Positions 54,891-62,974 of a stretch of 64,000 nucleotides of DNA are shown here, piece after piece. A program made the translations under genes and the position numbers. The notes below the pieces were generated by a model. That model was not told the origin of the DNA. It saw only the letters and a list, made by a program, of their open reading frames with translations, and did no database searches. The stretch is taken from NCBI GenBank assembly GCA_945913255.1, contig CAMEDC010000005.1, forward strand, positions 62,001-126,000. Direction: 5' to 3'. Positions within the stretch are counted from its first letter, which is position 1, and each line of letters starts with the position of its first letter. The DNA is from an uncultured Lachnospiraceae bacterium (GTDB taxonomy: Bacteria; Bacillota; Clostridia; Lachnospirales; Lachnospiraceae).

Positions 54891-56777
54891 ATGTATGATA
54901 AACTGGCACTTTCTGACGATATTTTGATGAAAGTTGAAAAACCGGAACGCTATATCGGACATGAAGTCAATTCCGTTGTTAAGGATAAGTCAAAAATAGC
55001 AGTGCGCTTTGCCATGTGCTTTCCGGATGTATATGAAATCGGAATGTCACATCTTGGTATTCAGATTCTCTATGATATGTTTAATGCGCAGGAGGATGTC
55101 TGGTGTGAAAGAGTCTATTCTCCCTGGATTGATTTAGACAAAATCATGAGAGAACAAAACATTCCTCTATTTGCTCTGGAATCTCAGGATCCCATTAAAG
55201 ATTTTGATTTTCTGGGTATTACTATTCAATATGAAATGTGTTATACCAATATTTTACAGATATTGGATCTGGCACAGATTCCTATCAATTCTGCTGACCG
55301 GGGAGAGGAATATCCCATTGTCATCGGCGGAGGTCCCTGTACCTACAATCCGGAGCCCCTGGCAGATTTCTTTGATATCTTTTATATCGGAGAAGGTGAA
55401 ACCCGGTACAGAGAACTGCTTGATTTGTACAAGGAATGCAAAGCATCCGGAGTCGGTCGCATTGAGTTTTTACGCCGTGCGGCGAAGATACCCGGCATGT
55501 ATGTCCCCCGATTTTACAAAGTGACTTATCATACAGACGGCACTATTGAAAGTTTTCTTCCGACAGAGGAAGGAATTCCATCCACGATTACAAAGGAAAT
55601 CGTTATGGATGTAACCGATACCTATTATCCCATGAAACCTGTTGTTCCCTTTATCAAGGTAACTCAGGACAGAGTTGTTTTGGAAATCCAGCGCGGCTGT
55701 ATCCGCGGCTGCAGGTTCTGTCAGGCAGGACAGCTCTATCGTCCAGTTCGGGAGCGCGACGTAGAAACTCTGAAAAGATGGGCTATGGAGATGCTGAAAA
55801 ACACAGGTCATGAGGAAATCTCGTTAAGTTCCTTAAGCTCCAGCGATTACAGCAAACTTCCCGAGCTGATTGATTTTCTGATAGAAGAGTGCAGTAAAAA
55901 ACATATCAATATCTCGCTGCCGTCTCTTCGCATTGACGCTTTTTCACTGGATGTTATGAGCAAAGTACAGGATGTAAAAAAATCCAGTCTTACCTTTGCT
56001 CCGGAGGCAGGCAGCCAGAGACTTCGGAATGTCATCAACAAAGGCTTGACCGAAGAAGTCATTCTGAAAGGTGCCACCCTTGCCTTTGAAGGCGGATGGA
56101 CCAGAGTAAAACTTTATTTCATGCTCGGACTGCCTACTGAAACCGAAGAAGATATCCGTGGAATTGCAGAGCTTTGCAACAAAATTGCGGCCACCTTTTT
56201 TGAGACTGTTCCAAAGGAAAAACGTGTAAATGGAAAGATACAGATTGTTGCCAGCACCTCTTTCTTTGTTCCCAAACCTTTTACTCCTTTTCAGTGGGCT
56301 CCGCAGTGCACCAAGGATGAGTTCATTGAAAAGGCTTACCAGACAAGAAAAGCCATCTCCGAACAACTAAATCAGAAAAGTATCAAATATAACTGGCATG
56401 AGGCAGATGCCAGCGTTTTGGAGGGTGTTCTTGCCAGAGGCGACAGGAGACTCTGTGAAGTAATCCGCCGTGTATACGAAAAAGGCTGCTTCTATGATGC
56501 TTGGAGTGAATATTACGACAACGAAAAATGGATGGAAACAATCGAAGAATGCGGGCTTTCCACAGATTTCTATACCCACAGAGAACGCAGCACAGATGAA
56601 ATTCTTCCCTGGGATTTCATTGATTGCGGTGTTACAAAGGAATTCTTAAAGCGAGAATGGGAAAAGGCAAAAAGGGAAGAAATCTCTGAGAATTGTAAAC
56701 TGAAATGTCAGGGCTGCGGAGCTGCCAGATTCGGTGGCGGCATCTGCTTTGAGCCAAGGACGATAGAAATAGAATAA
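54891..56777 (+). CDS. TIGR03960-family radical SAM protein
   Basis: A 628-residue radical SAM protein. The N-terminal B12-binding-like region holds VYEIGMSHLGIQILYDMFN and IGGGPCTYNPEPLADFFD. The cluster motif C-x3-C-x2-C is in QRGCIRGCRFCQAG and the TIM-barrel region contains LTFAPEAGSQRLRNVIN. C-terminal Cys pairs appear in CKLKCQGCGAARFGGG. It is encoded with a TIGR03936 partner and RNase G, a conserved trio often linked to ribosome-related genes. The reaction is unknown. ATG with GAGGTATTCCTTTT upstream. Confidence 0.93.
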   Translation: MYDKLALSDDILMKVEKPERYIGHEVNSVVKDKSKIAVRFAMCFPDVYEIGMSHLGIQILYDMFNAQEDVWCERVYSPWIDLDKIMREQNIPLFALESQDPIKDFDFLGITIQYEMCYTNILQILDLAQIPINSADRGEEYPIVIGGGPCTYNPEPLADFFDIFYIGEGETRYRELLDLYKECKASGVGRIEFLRRAAKIPGMYVPRFYKVTYHTDGTIESFLPTEEGIPSTITKEIVMDVTDTYYPMKPVVPFIKVTQDRVVLEIQRGCIRGCRFCQAGQLYRPVRERDVETLKRWAMEMLKNTGHEEISLSSLSSSDYSKLPELIDFLIEECSKKHINISLPSLRIDAFSLDVMSKVQDVKKSSLTFAPEAGSQRLRNVINKGLTEEVILKGATLAFEGGWTRVKLYFMLGLPTETEEDIRGIAELCNKIAATFFETVPKEKRVNGKIQIVASTSFFVPKPFTPFQWAPQCTKDEFIEKAYQTRKAISEQLNQKSIKYNWHEADASVLEGVLARGDRRLCEVIRRVYEKGCFYDAWSEYYDNEKWMETIEECGLSTDFYTHRERSTDEILPWDFIDCGVTKEFLKREWEKAKREEISENCKLKCQGCGAARFGGGICFEPRTIEIE

Positions 56778-56790
56778 GAGGGAAAAAATT

Positions 56791-57552
56791 ATGAAGCTCC
56801 GTATTAAATTTAGAAAATATGGTCCGATTCGCTTTATCGGTCATCTTGATGTCATGCGCTTTTTCCAAAAAGCGATTCGAAGAGCACAGATTGATATAGC
56901 ATATACCGGTGGCTACAGTCCTCATCAAATCATGACTTTTGCAGCGCCTCTGGGAGTCGGAATGACAAGCAATGGTGAGTATATGGATATTGAAGTACAT
57001 TCCATCACTTCATGCGCAGATGTAAAGGAAAAGTTGAATCAGGCAAGTGTTCCCGGAATTGAAATCGTCTCCGTCAAAATCCTGCCTGAAAATGCCGGGA
57101 ATGCCATGGCAAGCGTAGCCGCCGCTTCCTATACGGTTCGTTTTCGTGAGGGAAGAGAGCCGAAGTGCGACATTGCTTCCGAGTTAAAGAATTTTCTTTC
57201 CAGAGAATCCATACGGGTCACAAAGGAAACAAAAAAGGGATGCAGGGAACTGGATTTAAAAGAAGGGATTTATCAACTTTTCTGGGAAGATAACGCTTTT
57301 TATATGCTTCTGTGTGCCTCCAGTGCCGGAAATATCAAACCAGTTCAGGTTGTAGATGCATTGCTTGCTCAGTCCGGTGAAACCTTACAGGAGAATGCCC
57401 TTCTGATTACGAGGGAAGATGTCTTTACCAGCATAGTTCAGACGGAAGCGGGGGCAACAGACACCTTAGTGAATAAATCGCTGCATTTGGTATCACTGGA
57501 TGAAATCGGCAGTGAAAAAATACCTTCTACGGAGAATCCCTATGAGTCGTAA
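56791..57552 (+). CDS. TIGR03936-family radical-SAM-linked protein
   Basis: A 253-residue protein (DUF2344 type). KLRIKFRKYGPIRFIGHLDVMRFFQKAIRRAQIDIAYTGGYSPHQ is the invariant start, with Arg/Lys-rich RNA-binding potential. It is almost always a neighbour of, or fused to, the TIGR03960 radical SAM protein, 13 bases upstream here. Its 3' end overlaps the RNase G start by 11 bases. It likely acts on RNA or ribosome maturation, but that is unproven. Confidence 0.93.
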   Translation: MKLRIKFRKYGPIRFIGHLDVMRFFQKAIRRAQIDIAYTGGYSPHQIMTFAAPLGVGMTSNGEYMDIEVHSITSCADVKEKLNQASVPGIEIVSVKILPENAGNAMASVAAASYTVRFREGREPKCDIASELKNFLSRESIRVTKETKKGCRELDLKEGIYQLFWEDNAFYMLLCASSAGNIKPVQVVDALLAQSGETLQENALLITREDVFTSIVQTEAGATDTLVNKSLHLVSLDEIGSEKIPSTENPYES

Positions 57553-58888
57553 CATACCTGATAAAAATTCAGTTTCCATATCACCGGAAGAGAGCAGCTT
57601 GCGTGATACCGCAGCCGGAAAGCTGCTCTTTACCTGCTACCATGATAAGCAATGTATCATGCTTCTAGACGATGGACGACTGAAAACTGTTTCTTTTCCG
57701 GAAGAAGCAAACAGTAAAATCGGTGCAATTTATATTGGTAAAGTAAAAAATATCTCACAAAATATCAATGCTGCCTTTGTGGAAATAGCAGACAGTGAAA
57801 TCTGTTTTCTTCCTTTAAAAGATGCGACAGCGCCATTTCTTTTGAACCGCAGTTTCGATGGTCGCATTCTTGCCGGTGACGAGATTCTCGTGCAGATAGT
57901 CAGAGATGCACAAAAGACGAAACAGGCTTCCGTAACGGCACGTATTTCGCTATCCAACGATTATTTTGCTCTGGAGCTTGGGTTTGACCGCATCCTTTAT
58001 TCTTCCCGGCTTGACAAAGCAAAGCGCACTCATATTGCAAACTTACTGCAAGACTGCGGCATAGAAGAAAAAGCAACATATTTAAATCAGAATGCATTGA
58101 GAAACCGGGAGGAACACCAAACTACAAACGAAGCTTTCTCGGGAAATATCAATGTTCCTCCAATTGGCATGATTGTAAGGACAAAAGCAGGAGAATTTAC
58201 AGATGCTTCCGAACTGTCTTCCAAGTTCCATGCGCTTTCTGATATTTTTATAGATTTATTGCATAAAGCGCTGTACCGAAAATGTTTCAGTCTACTGAAG
58301 GAAGCACCCGAACCCTTTGAATACGTTTTCAATCATCTCATTTACACCAATGAATATAATGAAATTGTCACCGACAATCCGGAAACCTATTCAAAACTGA
58401 TCAAGTATACCCGGGAACACATGCCGGATAAAAAAGTTCGCCTCTATACAGACAACACTTTATCCTTACAAAATCTTTATTCGATCCCTTCTAAGATGGA
58501 GATGGCTCTGAACGAGCGTGTGTGGCTCAAATCGGGCGGTTATCTGGTAGTTCAACCAACGGAAGCCTTAACAGTTATCGACGTAAATTCAGGCAAATAC
58601 GAAGCCAGGAAGGGCTTCGAAGAAACTGCTCTGAAAATAAACCTGGAAGCAGCGGAAGAAATCGCCTTACAGCTCAGATTACGAAACCTTTCCGGTATCA
58701 TTATTGTGGATTTTATCAATATGAAAGAAGATGACTCCCGTGAAAAACTGCTGGCATTCCTGAAATCAGCTGTAATAAAAGACCGATTACAGACAGAGGT
58801 GGTAGACATGACACCGCTTGGCCTGGTTGAATTGACACGAAAAAAGGAGAGTAAGCCACTTTATGAGCAGGTAAAGGGGGTAAGATAA
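57542..58888 (+). CDS. rng: Ribonuclease G/E family protein
   Basis: A 448-residue endoribonuclease for rRNA maturation and mRNA decay. The S1 domain is at about 55-110 (IGAIYIGKVKNISQNINAAFVEI), followed by the catalytic RNase H-like part with LTVIDVNSGKYE (active-site Asp) and IIIVDFINMKEDDSREKLL (second Asp). The end MTPLGLVELTRKKESKPLYEQ is typical of RNase G. ATG 57542 is used (ACGGAGAATCCCT upstream, matching family N-terminus); the track start 57500 lies deep in the previous gene. In many Firmicutes rplU-rpmA follow; here a Nudix gene follows. Confidence 0.92.
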   Translation: MSRNIPDKNSVSISPEESSLRDTAAGKLLFTCYHDKQCIMLLDDGRLKTVSFPEEANSKIGAIYIGKVKNISQNINAAFVEIADSEICFLPLKDATAPFLLNRSFDGRILAGDEILVQIVRDAQKTKQASVTARISLSNDYFALELGFDRILYSSRLDKAKRTHIANLLQDCGIEEKATYLNQNALRNREEHQTTNEAFSGNINVPPIGMIVRTKAGEFTDASELSSKFHALSDIFIDLLHKALYRKCFSLLKEAPEPFEYVFNHLIYTNEYNEIVTDNPETYSKLIKYTREHMPDKKVRLYTDNTLSLQNLYSIPSKMEMALNERVWLKSGGYLVVQPTEALTVIDVNSGKYEARKGFEETALKINLEAAEEIALQLRLRNLSGIIIVDFINMKEDDSREKLLAFLKSAVIKDRLQTEVVDMTPLGLVELTRKKESKPLYEQVKGVR

Positions 58889-58890
58889 TA

Positions 58891-59448
58891 ATGATGGAAT
58901 TTTTACAGTTTGAAAAGATAAAAGACGGAAAATATCTAAAGAACTATGAAATCACTTATCGCAATAAAACGGGCAAGGAAAAGAAATACGAAATTGTCAG
59001 CAGAAGAGAGTTAGCGAGTATTGAGGATGTAGGTGCAAACCCCAGCGGGGTTTCCATCGTTGCTACCTGCAGGGGGAAAATGCTTCTTTTACACGAATTT
59101 CGAATGGGTGTCAACAGAAGTATCTATAATCTCTGCGCCGGTATGATTGAACCGGATGAAACAATCGAACATTGTATCGCAAGAGAGCTCTACGAAGAAA
59201 CCGGATTAAGAGTAAAAGAAATCAAAAAAATTCTTCCTCCTTCTTTCTCCGCGGTTGCAATTTCCGATACTACTACTTATATTGCTTTTGTGGAAGCGGA
59301 AGGAGAATTTTCTGATCACACTTCTGAAAACGAACAAATTGAAGCTGGTTTTTATACTCCGGAAGAAATTCTCTCACTGATTGAAACAGAACCGTTCAGT
59401 TCCAGAGCCCAATTGGCCGCATATTTCTTTGCCTGCGGCACACTTTGA
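58891..59448 (+). CDS. Nudix hydrolase, ADP-ribose pyrophosphatase type
   Basis: A 185-residue Nudix protein with the box GMIEPDETIEHCIARELYEETGL (about residues 87-109) and an N-terminal beta region (YEIVSRRELA, ANPSGVSIVATCRGKMLLLHEFR) of ADP-ribose pyrophosphatases. It starts 2 bases after the rng stop, with AAAGGGGGTAAGATAATA upstream. ATG 58894 is an equal start choice. It is followed by a long hairpin and then convergent dtd. Confidence 0.88.
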   Translation: MMEFLQFEKIKDGKYLKNYEITYRNKTGKEKKYEIVSRRELASIEDVGANPSGVSIVATCRGKMLLLHEFRMGVNRSIYNLCAGMIEPDETIEHCIARELYEETGLRVKEIKKILPPSFSAVAISDTTTYIAFVEAEGEFSDHTSENEQIEAGFYTPEEILSLIETEPFSSRAQLAAYFFACGTL

Positions 59449-59463
59449 GAAGCACAGAAGTAT

Positions 59464-59509
59464 AGAGCCAACTATGCGCAAAACCATAGTTTAACGAATA
59501 GTTGGCTCT
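59464..59509. other. Long perfect hairpin between convergent Nudix and dtd genes
   Basis: AGAGCCAACTAT (59464-59475) and ATAGTTGGCTCT (59498-59509) form a perfect 12-bp stem with a 22-base loop. Within it ACTATG (59471-59476) can pair alternatively with CATAGT (59485-59490). No T run follows on either strand, so it is not a textbook terminator, though it lies where a two-way one is expected. Confidence 0.6.
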
Positions 59510-59527
59510 GGAATTACTTCTTTACAG

Positions 59528-60001
59528 TCAGTTATCAGCATCTTTCTGATTCTTAAGAATTTCAGCAGAATCCAGGATTATAGTAAATGGTCCGTCATTC
59601 AGTAACTGAACCTTCATATCCGCTCCGAAAACACCTTCCTGAACCACGGAGATTTCCTGTCTACATTTTTCAATGATATATTGATATAACGCATTTGCCA
59701 TTTCCGGTGCACCGGCATTGACAAAGGATGGGCGATTTCCTTTTTTGCAATCAGCATATAAAGTAAATTGTGAAACCAAAAGCAGCTGTCCGTTCACCGA
59801 ATGAATATCTAAATTTATTTTGTCATTTTCGTCTTCAAAAATTCTCAGTCCTATCAGCTTTTTAACCATCTTATCCGCAATTTCGCAGGTATCTGTTGCA
59901 CTGATACCAATAAGCACCAGAAATCCTTTACCGATTTGTCCGACTATCTTTTTATCAACAGTAACGCTTGCCTGTGTTACTCTTTGTACAACAAATTTCA
60001 T
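59528..60001 (-). CDS. dtd: D-aminoacyl-tRNA deacylase
   Basis: A 157-residue DTD proofreading enzyme that removes D-amino acids from tRNA. VQRVTQASVTVDKKIVGQIGKGFLVLIG, the catalytic SQFTLYADCKKGNRPSF and NDGPFTIILDS are present; the cross-subunit Gly-cisPro pair occurs as GP in NDGPFT. It overlaps the upstream AI-2E gene by 4 bases, so both are one transcript on the minus strand. Confidence 0.96.
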   Translation of the reverse strand: MKFVVQRVTQASVTVDKKIVGQIGKGFLVLIGISATDTCEIADKMVKKLIGLRIFEDENDKINLDIHSVNGQLLLVSQFTLYADCKKGNRPSFVNAGAPEMANALYQYIIEKCRQEISVVQEGVFGADMKVQLLNDGPFTIILDSAEILKNQKDADN

Positions 60002-61344
60002 TTCTGTTCCTTTCCATCCTCTTCTGCTTTTTCGAACGTACTTTCTTTTATTTTAGCAACTTTTCGTTTCCCGCCCGGTTGCTTAGCTTCTTCAGGAATA
60101 TTATGAAACCCTTCGGTATCAACAAATTCAAGCCGTTCATATTTTTTTGATTCTACAGGCATATCCTTCTTTTGCAACATACTATTAATAACAGACTTAA
60201 CGGCTGCATAAATAACAGCGAAGAATGGTACACCAATAATCATTCCAACTACTCCAAACAAACCGCCGAACAAAGTAATTGCAAATATAACCCAGAATCC
60301 TGAAAGTCCTGTGGAATTTCCCAAAATTTTAGGGCCAAGGAAATTTCCGTCAAATTGTTGCAGAATCAGTATAAAAATAACAAAGTACAGACAATTCAGC
60401 GGATGAATCGGATCTACAATAAATATCAGTATCGTACTCGGAATAGCACCCAGATAAGGTCCGAAAAATGGTATGATATTGGTTACTCCGATAACGACAC
60501 TCACCAATGCGGCGTAAGGAGTATGCATTATTGTTGTACCGATAAAACATAAGATACCAATAATAATGGAATCAACAATCTTTCCTCCAAGAAATCCGAT
60601 AAATGTCTTATGTGTAAATCTGAAATTCCGAATCACAGTGTTTGCCGTATCCTGTTCGAATATGGCATAAGCCATTTTTTTTGCCTGCCCGGCGAACTTC
60701 TCTTTACTGGACAGAACATAAATGGAAATAATGAAGCCGATAATAAAATCCCATAAAAATCCAAAAACGCTGATAACACTCAACGATACTGTCTTTATCA
60801 GCTGTATCGTATTCGGCAGAAAATCATTTAACCATTTCTCCAGTTCATTTGAATATTTATTAACCGTTTTGACGATATAGTCGCCAAATTCAGGATTAAC
60901 CTCCAGTGATTTGTTTAACCATTTTGTGAAATTACCGATATAGGTATCAAAGTTAAAGATTATATTCTGAACACTCGGTACAATCTGAGACAGCAGCATA
61001 TAAAACAAAAGATATATTAAGGCGATAAACAGGCATGCAGTTGTCAGTATACCGATTCCTCGTAATACCGTATTTCTTCTCTTCGATTCCTTTATCCGGC
61101 ATTTTTCACATAAAGGGTACAGTATTTTCCTCTCCGCAAAATTTAGTATGGGAGTCAGAAGATATGCAATTGCAAATCCCCATACAACAGGCATCAGAAT
61201 ATCTGTAATCACTTTTATTCCCGATTTTATATTGGAACTGTGAAACATGAAATAGTAAAAAAGTATACTGGCAGCTACTACCAGAAAGGCTGTAAGTCCC
61301 CATCGAAAATATTTATTATTTATCTTGAATTTCATACCCGCCAT
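59998..61344 (-). CDS. AI-2E family (YdiK/YhhT-type) transporter
   Basis: A 448-residue polytopic protein with about eight membrane helices. IMHTPYAALVSVVIGVTNIIPFFGPYLGAIPS is the AI-2E/DUF20 signature. The long middle part (YSNELEKWLNDFLPN) and a charged Lys/Glu-rich C-terminal tail are normal for clostridial members. Substrates of the family vary and remain mostly unknown; family name does not prove autoinducer export. ATG 61344 or 61335 may start it (AAGAAGGGGAA just upstream). dtd is downstream in the same transcript. Confidence 0.9.
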   Translation of the reverse strand: MAGMKFKINNKYFRWGLTAFLVVAASILFYYFMFHSSNIKSGIKVITDILMPVVWGFAIAYLLTPILNFAERKILYPLCEKCRIKESKRRNTVLRGIGILTTACLFIALIYLLFYMLLSQIVPSVQNIIFNFDTYIGNFTKWLNKSLEVNPEFGDYIVKTVNKYSNELEKWLNDFLPNTIQLIKTVSLSVISVFGFLWDFIIGFIISIYVLSSKEKFAGQAKKMAYAIFEQDTANTVIRNFRFTHKTFIGFLGGKIVDSIIIGILCFIGTTIMHTPYAALVSVVIGVTNIIPFFGPYLGAIPSTILIFIVDPIHPLNCLYFVIFILILQQFDGNFLGPKILGNSTGLSGFWVIFAITLFGGLFGVVGMIIGVPFFAVIYAAVKSVINSMLQKKDMPVESKKYERLEFVDTEGFHNIPEEAKQPGGKRKVAKIKESTFEKAEEDGKEQK

Positions 61345-61423
61345 TTCCCCTTCTTTGGTAATGATATATTTCTATAATACTCTTTATCCGCAAATCCCAC
61401 AAGCTGATTTTATTCTAATTCTT

Positions 61424-61448
61424 TTTCAGAAAACTTCGTTTTCTGAAA
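61424..61448. other. Perfect hairpin just after the rubrerythrin gene
   Basis: TTTCAGAAAAC (61424-61434) and GTTTTCTGAAA (61438-61448) form an 11-bp perfect stem with a 3-base loop, one base past the minus-strand stop. No T run follows on the minus strand, so it may stabilise the mRNA end rather than terminate. Confidence 0.6.
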
Positions 61449-61449
61449 T

Positions 61450-62055
61450 CTATTTTCTCATGTATTCATACGGAGTCAATTCAAATCGAATAAAATATCC
61501 TCGCTCATGATGGCAAACCGGGCATAGAATCGGTGCCTGGGTTCCCTTATATACAAATCCGCAGTTTAAGCACATCCACTCCTCTTCCGTTTCTGAAATA
61601 AACAGCTTTCCTTCCTTTATAAGCTCAGCATACTTACCAAATCGATCACCATGCATTTTTTCAATCTCCGCAATCTGCAGAAAGGAAGACGCAATCCGTT
61701 CAAACCCTTCCTTTTTTGCTGTCTCACCAAAAGCTTTATAAACGGAGTCATGTTCTTCATACTCATTATGCTGTGCCATAAGCAAAAGTTCTTCCATATC
61801 GTCTGTAATATCTACGGGGTAACCGCCATCAATAAAAATATTACTTCCAGCCATTTCACACAGATGATGATAGAATATTTCTGCATGCTCCTTTTCCTGC
61901 GAAGCTGTAAAACCGAATATAGCGCTGATGACAGGCAATCCATTTTTCTCTGCCTGCGAGGCGGCAAAAGTATATCGATTTCTGGCCTGACTCTCTCCTG
62001 CAAAAGCTCTCATCAAATTTTCCTTAGTCACACTTTCTGCAAATTTTACTGCCAT
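61450..62055 (-). CDS. Rubrerythrin
   Basis: A 201-residue non-heme iron peroxidase of anaerobes. The N-terminal ferritin-like domain (about 10-150) has the diiron ligands in FAGESQARNRY, ASQEKEHAEIFYHHL and AEIEKMHGDRF. The C-terminal rubredoxin-like domain carries MCLNCGFVY and CPVCHHERGYF, two CxxC pairs for the Fe(SCys)4 site. It protects the cell by reducing hydrogen peroxide. The minus-strand start follows GAAGGAGTGACAAA. TATACT on the minus strand at 62098-62093 is a likely -10. Confidence 0.95.
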   Translation of the reverse strand: MAVKFAESVTKENLMRAFAGESQARNRYTFAASQAEKNGLPVISAIFGFTASQEKEHAEIFYHHLCEMAGSNIFIDGGYPVDITDDMEELLLMAQHNEYEEHDSVYKAFGETAKKEGFERIASSFLQIAEIEKMHGDRFGKYAELIKEGKLFISETEEEWMCLNCGFVYKGTQAPILCPVCHHERGYFIRFELTPYEYMRK

Positions 62056-62158
62056 TTTGTCACTCCTTCATATATAATTATTTGTGTTATTCAGTATACC
62101 CTCTTATATTTGAAATATAATAAATATATGCCTTGCTTTTTATAATAATTCTCTCTGT

Positions 62159-62187
62159 TTGCACTCAAAAAAGAATCGTGATATGAT
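62159..62187 (+). promoter_or_regulatory. Probable promoter of the TtcA-like gene
   Basis: TTGCAC (62159-62164), 17-base spacer, TATGAT (62182-62187), 46 bases before ATG 62234. Confidence 0.62.
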
Positions 62188-62233
62188 AGAATTATAAAAT
62201 TTTCAACAAATTATTTTGAAAATGGAGAGTGTT

Positions 62234-62974
62234 ATGAATCTGCAACATGTATTAAGCTATGTCCGCAAAGCAGTTGATGATTATCATATGATTGAAGAAG
62301 GAGACAAAATAGCCATAGGCATATCAGGCGGGAAAGACAGCCTTACGCTTCTCTATGCACTGCATGGTTTGAAACGCTTTTACCCGAAACATTTTGAAAT
62401 TCACGCTGTAACTGTTGATCTTGGTTGGGACAACCTTAATCTTGATAGAATTATTGAACTATGTAAAGAACTGAATGTAGAATATACTATCGTAAAAACA
62501 GATATTGCTCAAATTGTATTTGAAGAACGAAAAGAAGAAAACCCCTGCTCGCTCTGTGCGAAAATGAGAAAAGGAGCATTAAATCAAGCTATTAAGGAAG
62601 TCGGCTGCAACAAAATAGCCTATGCCCATCATAAAGATGATGTTGTGGAAACGATGTTAATGTCACTCATTTTTGAAGGTCGTTTTCATACCTTCTCTCC
62701 CGTCACCTATCTGGACCGGACACAATTGACCGTTATCCGTCCTCTCATGTATATGAATGAGGCAGATGTCATCGGCTTTGTAAATAAATATAATGTTCCT
62801 GTTGTAAAAAGTCCCTGTCCTGCTGATGGGCATACCAAAAGGGAATATGTAAAAAATCTACTTCGACAGATAAATCGGGATAATCCCGGTGTCAAAGAGC
62901 GTATGTTTACTGCGATTCAAAACGGAAATATGAAAGGTTGGTCGGAATACATTGGCTGTAATGAAGCAAAATAA
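62234..62974 (+). CDS. TtcA-like tRNA thiolation enzyme (PP-loop ATPase)
   Basis: A 246-residue PP-loop enzyme. The ATP-binding motif is GISGGKDSLTLLYALHG and the CxxC pair is in NPCSLCAKMRKG, with a third Cys in KSPCPADG; these fit TtcA, which makes 2-thiocytidine 32 in tRNA with a Fe-S cluster. The ATG at 62234 follows ATGGAGAGTGTT; the track's 62216 TTG lacks a site. The recombinase gene downstream overlaps its end by 14 bases. Confidence 0.9.
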   Translation: MNLQHVLSYVRKAVDDYHMIEEGDKIAIGISGGKDSLTLLYALHGLKRFYPKHFEIHAVTVDLGWDNLNLDRIIELCKELNVEYTIVKTDIAQIVFEERKEENPCSLCAKMRKGALNQAIKEVGCNKIAYAHHKDDVVETMLMSLIFEGRFHTFSPVTYLDRTQLTVIRPLMYMNEADVIGFVNKYNVPVVKSPCPADGHTKREYVKNLLRQINRDNPGVKERMFTAIQNGNMKGWSEYIGCNEAK

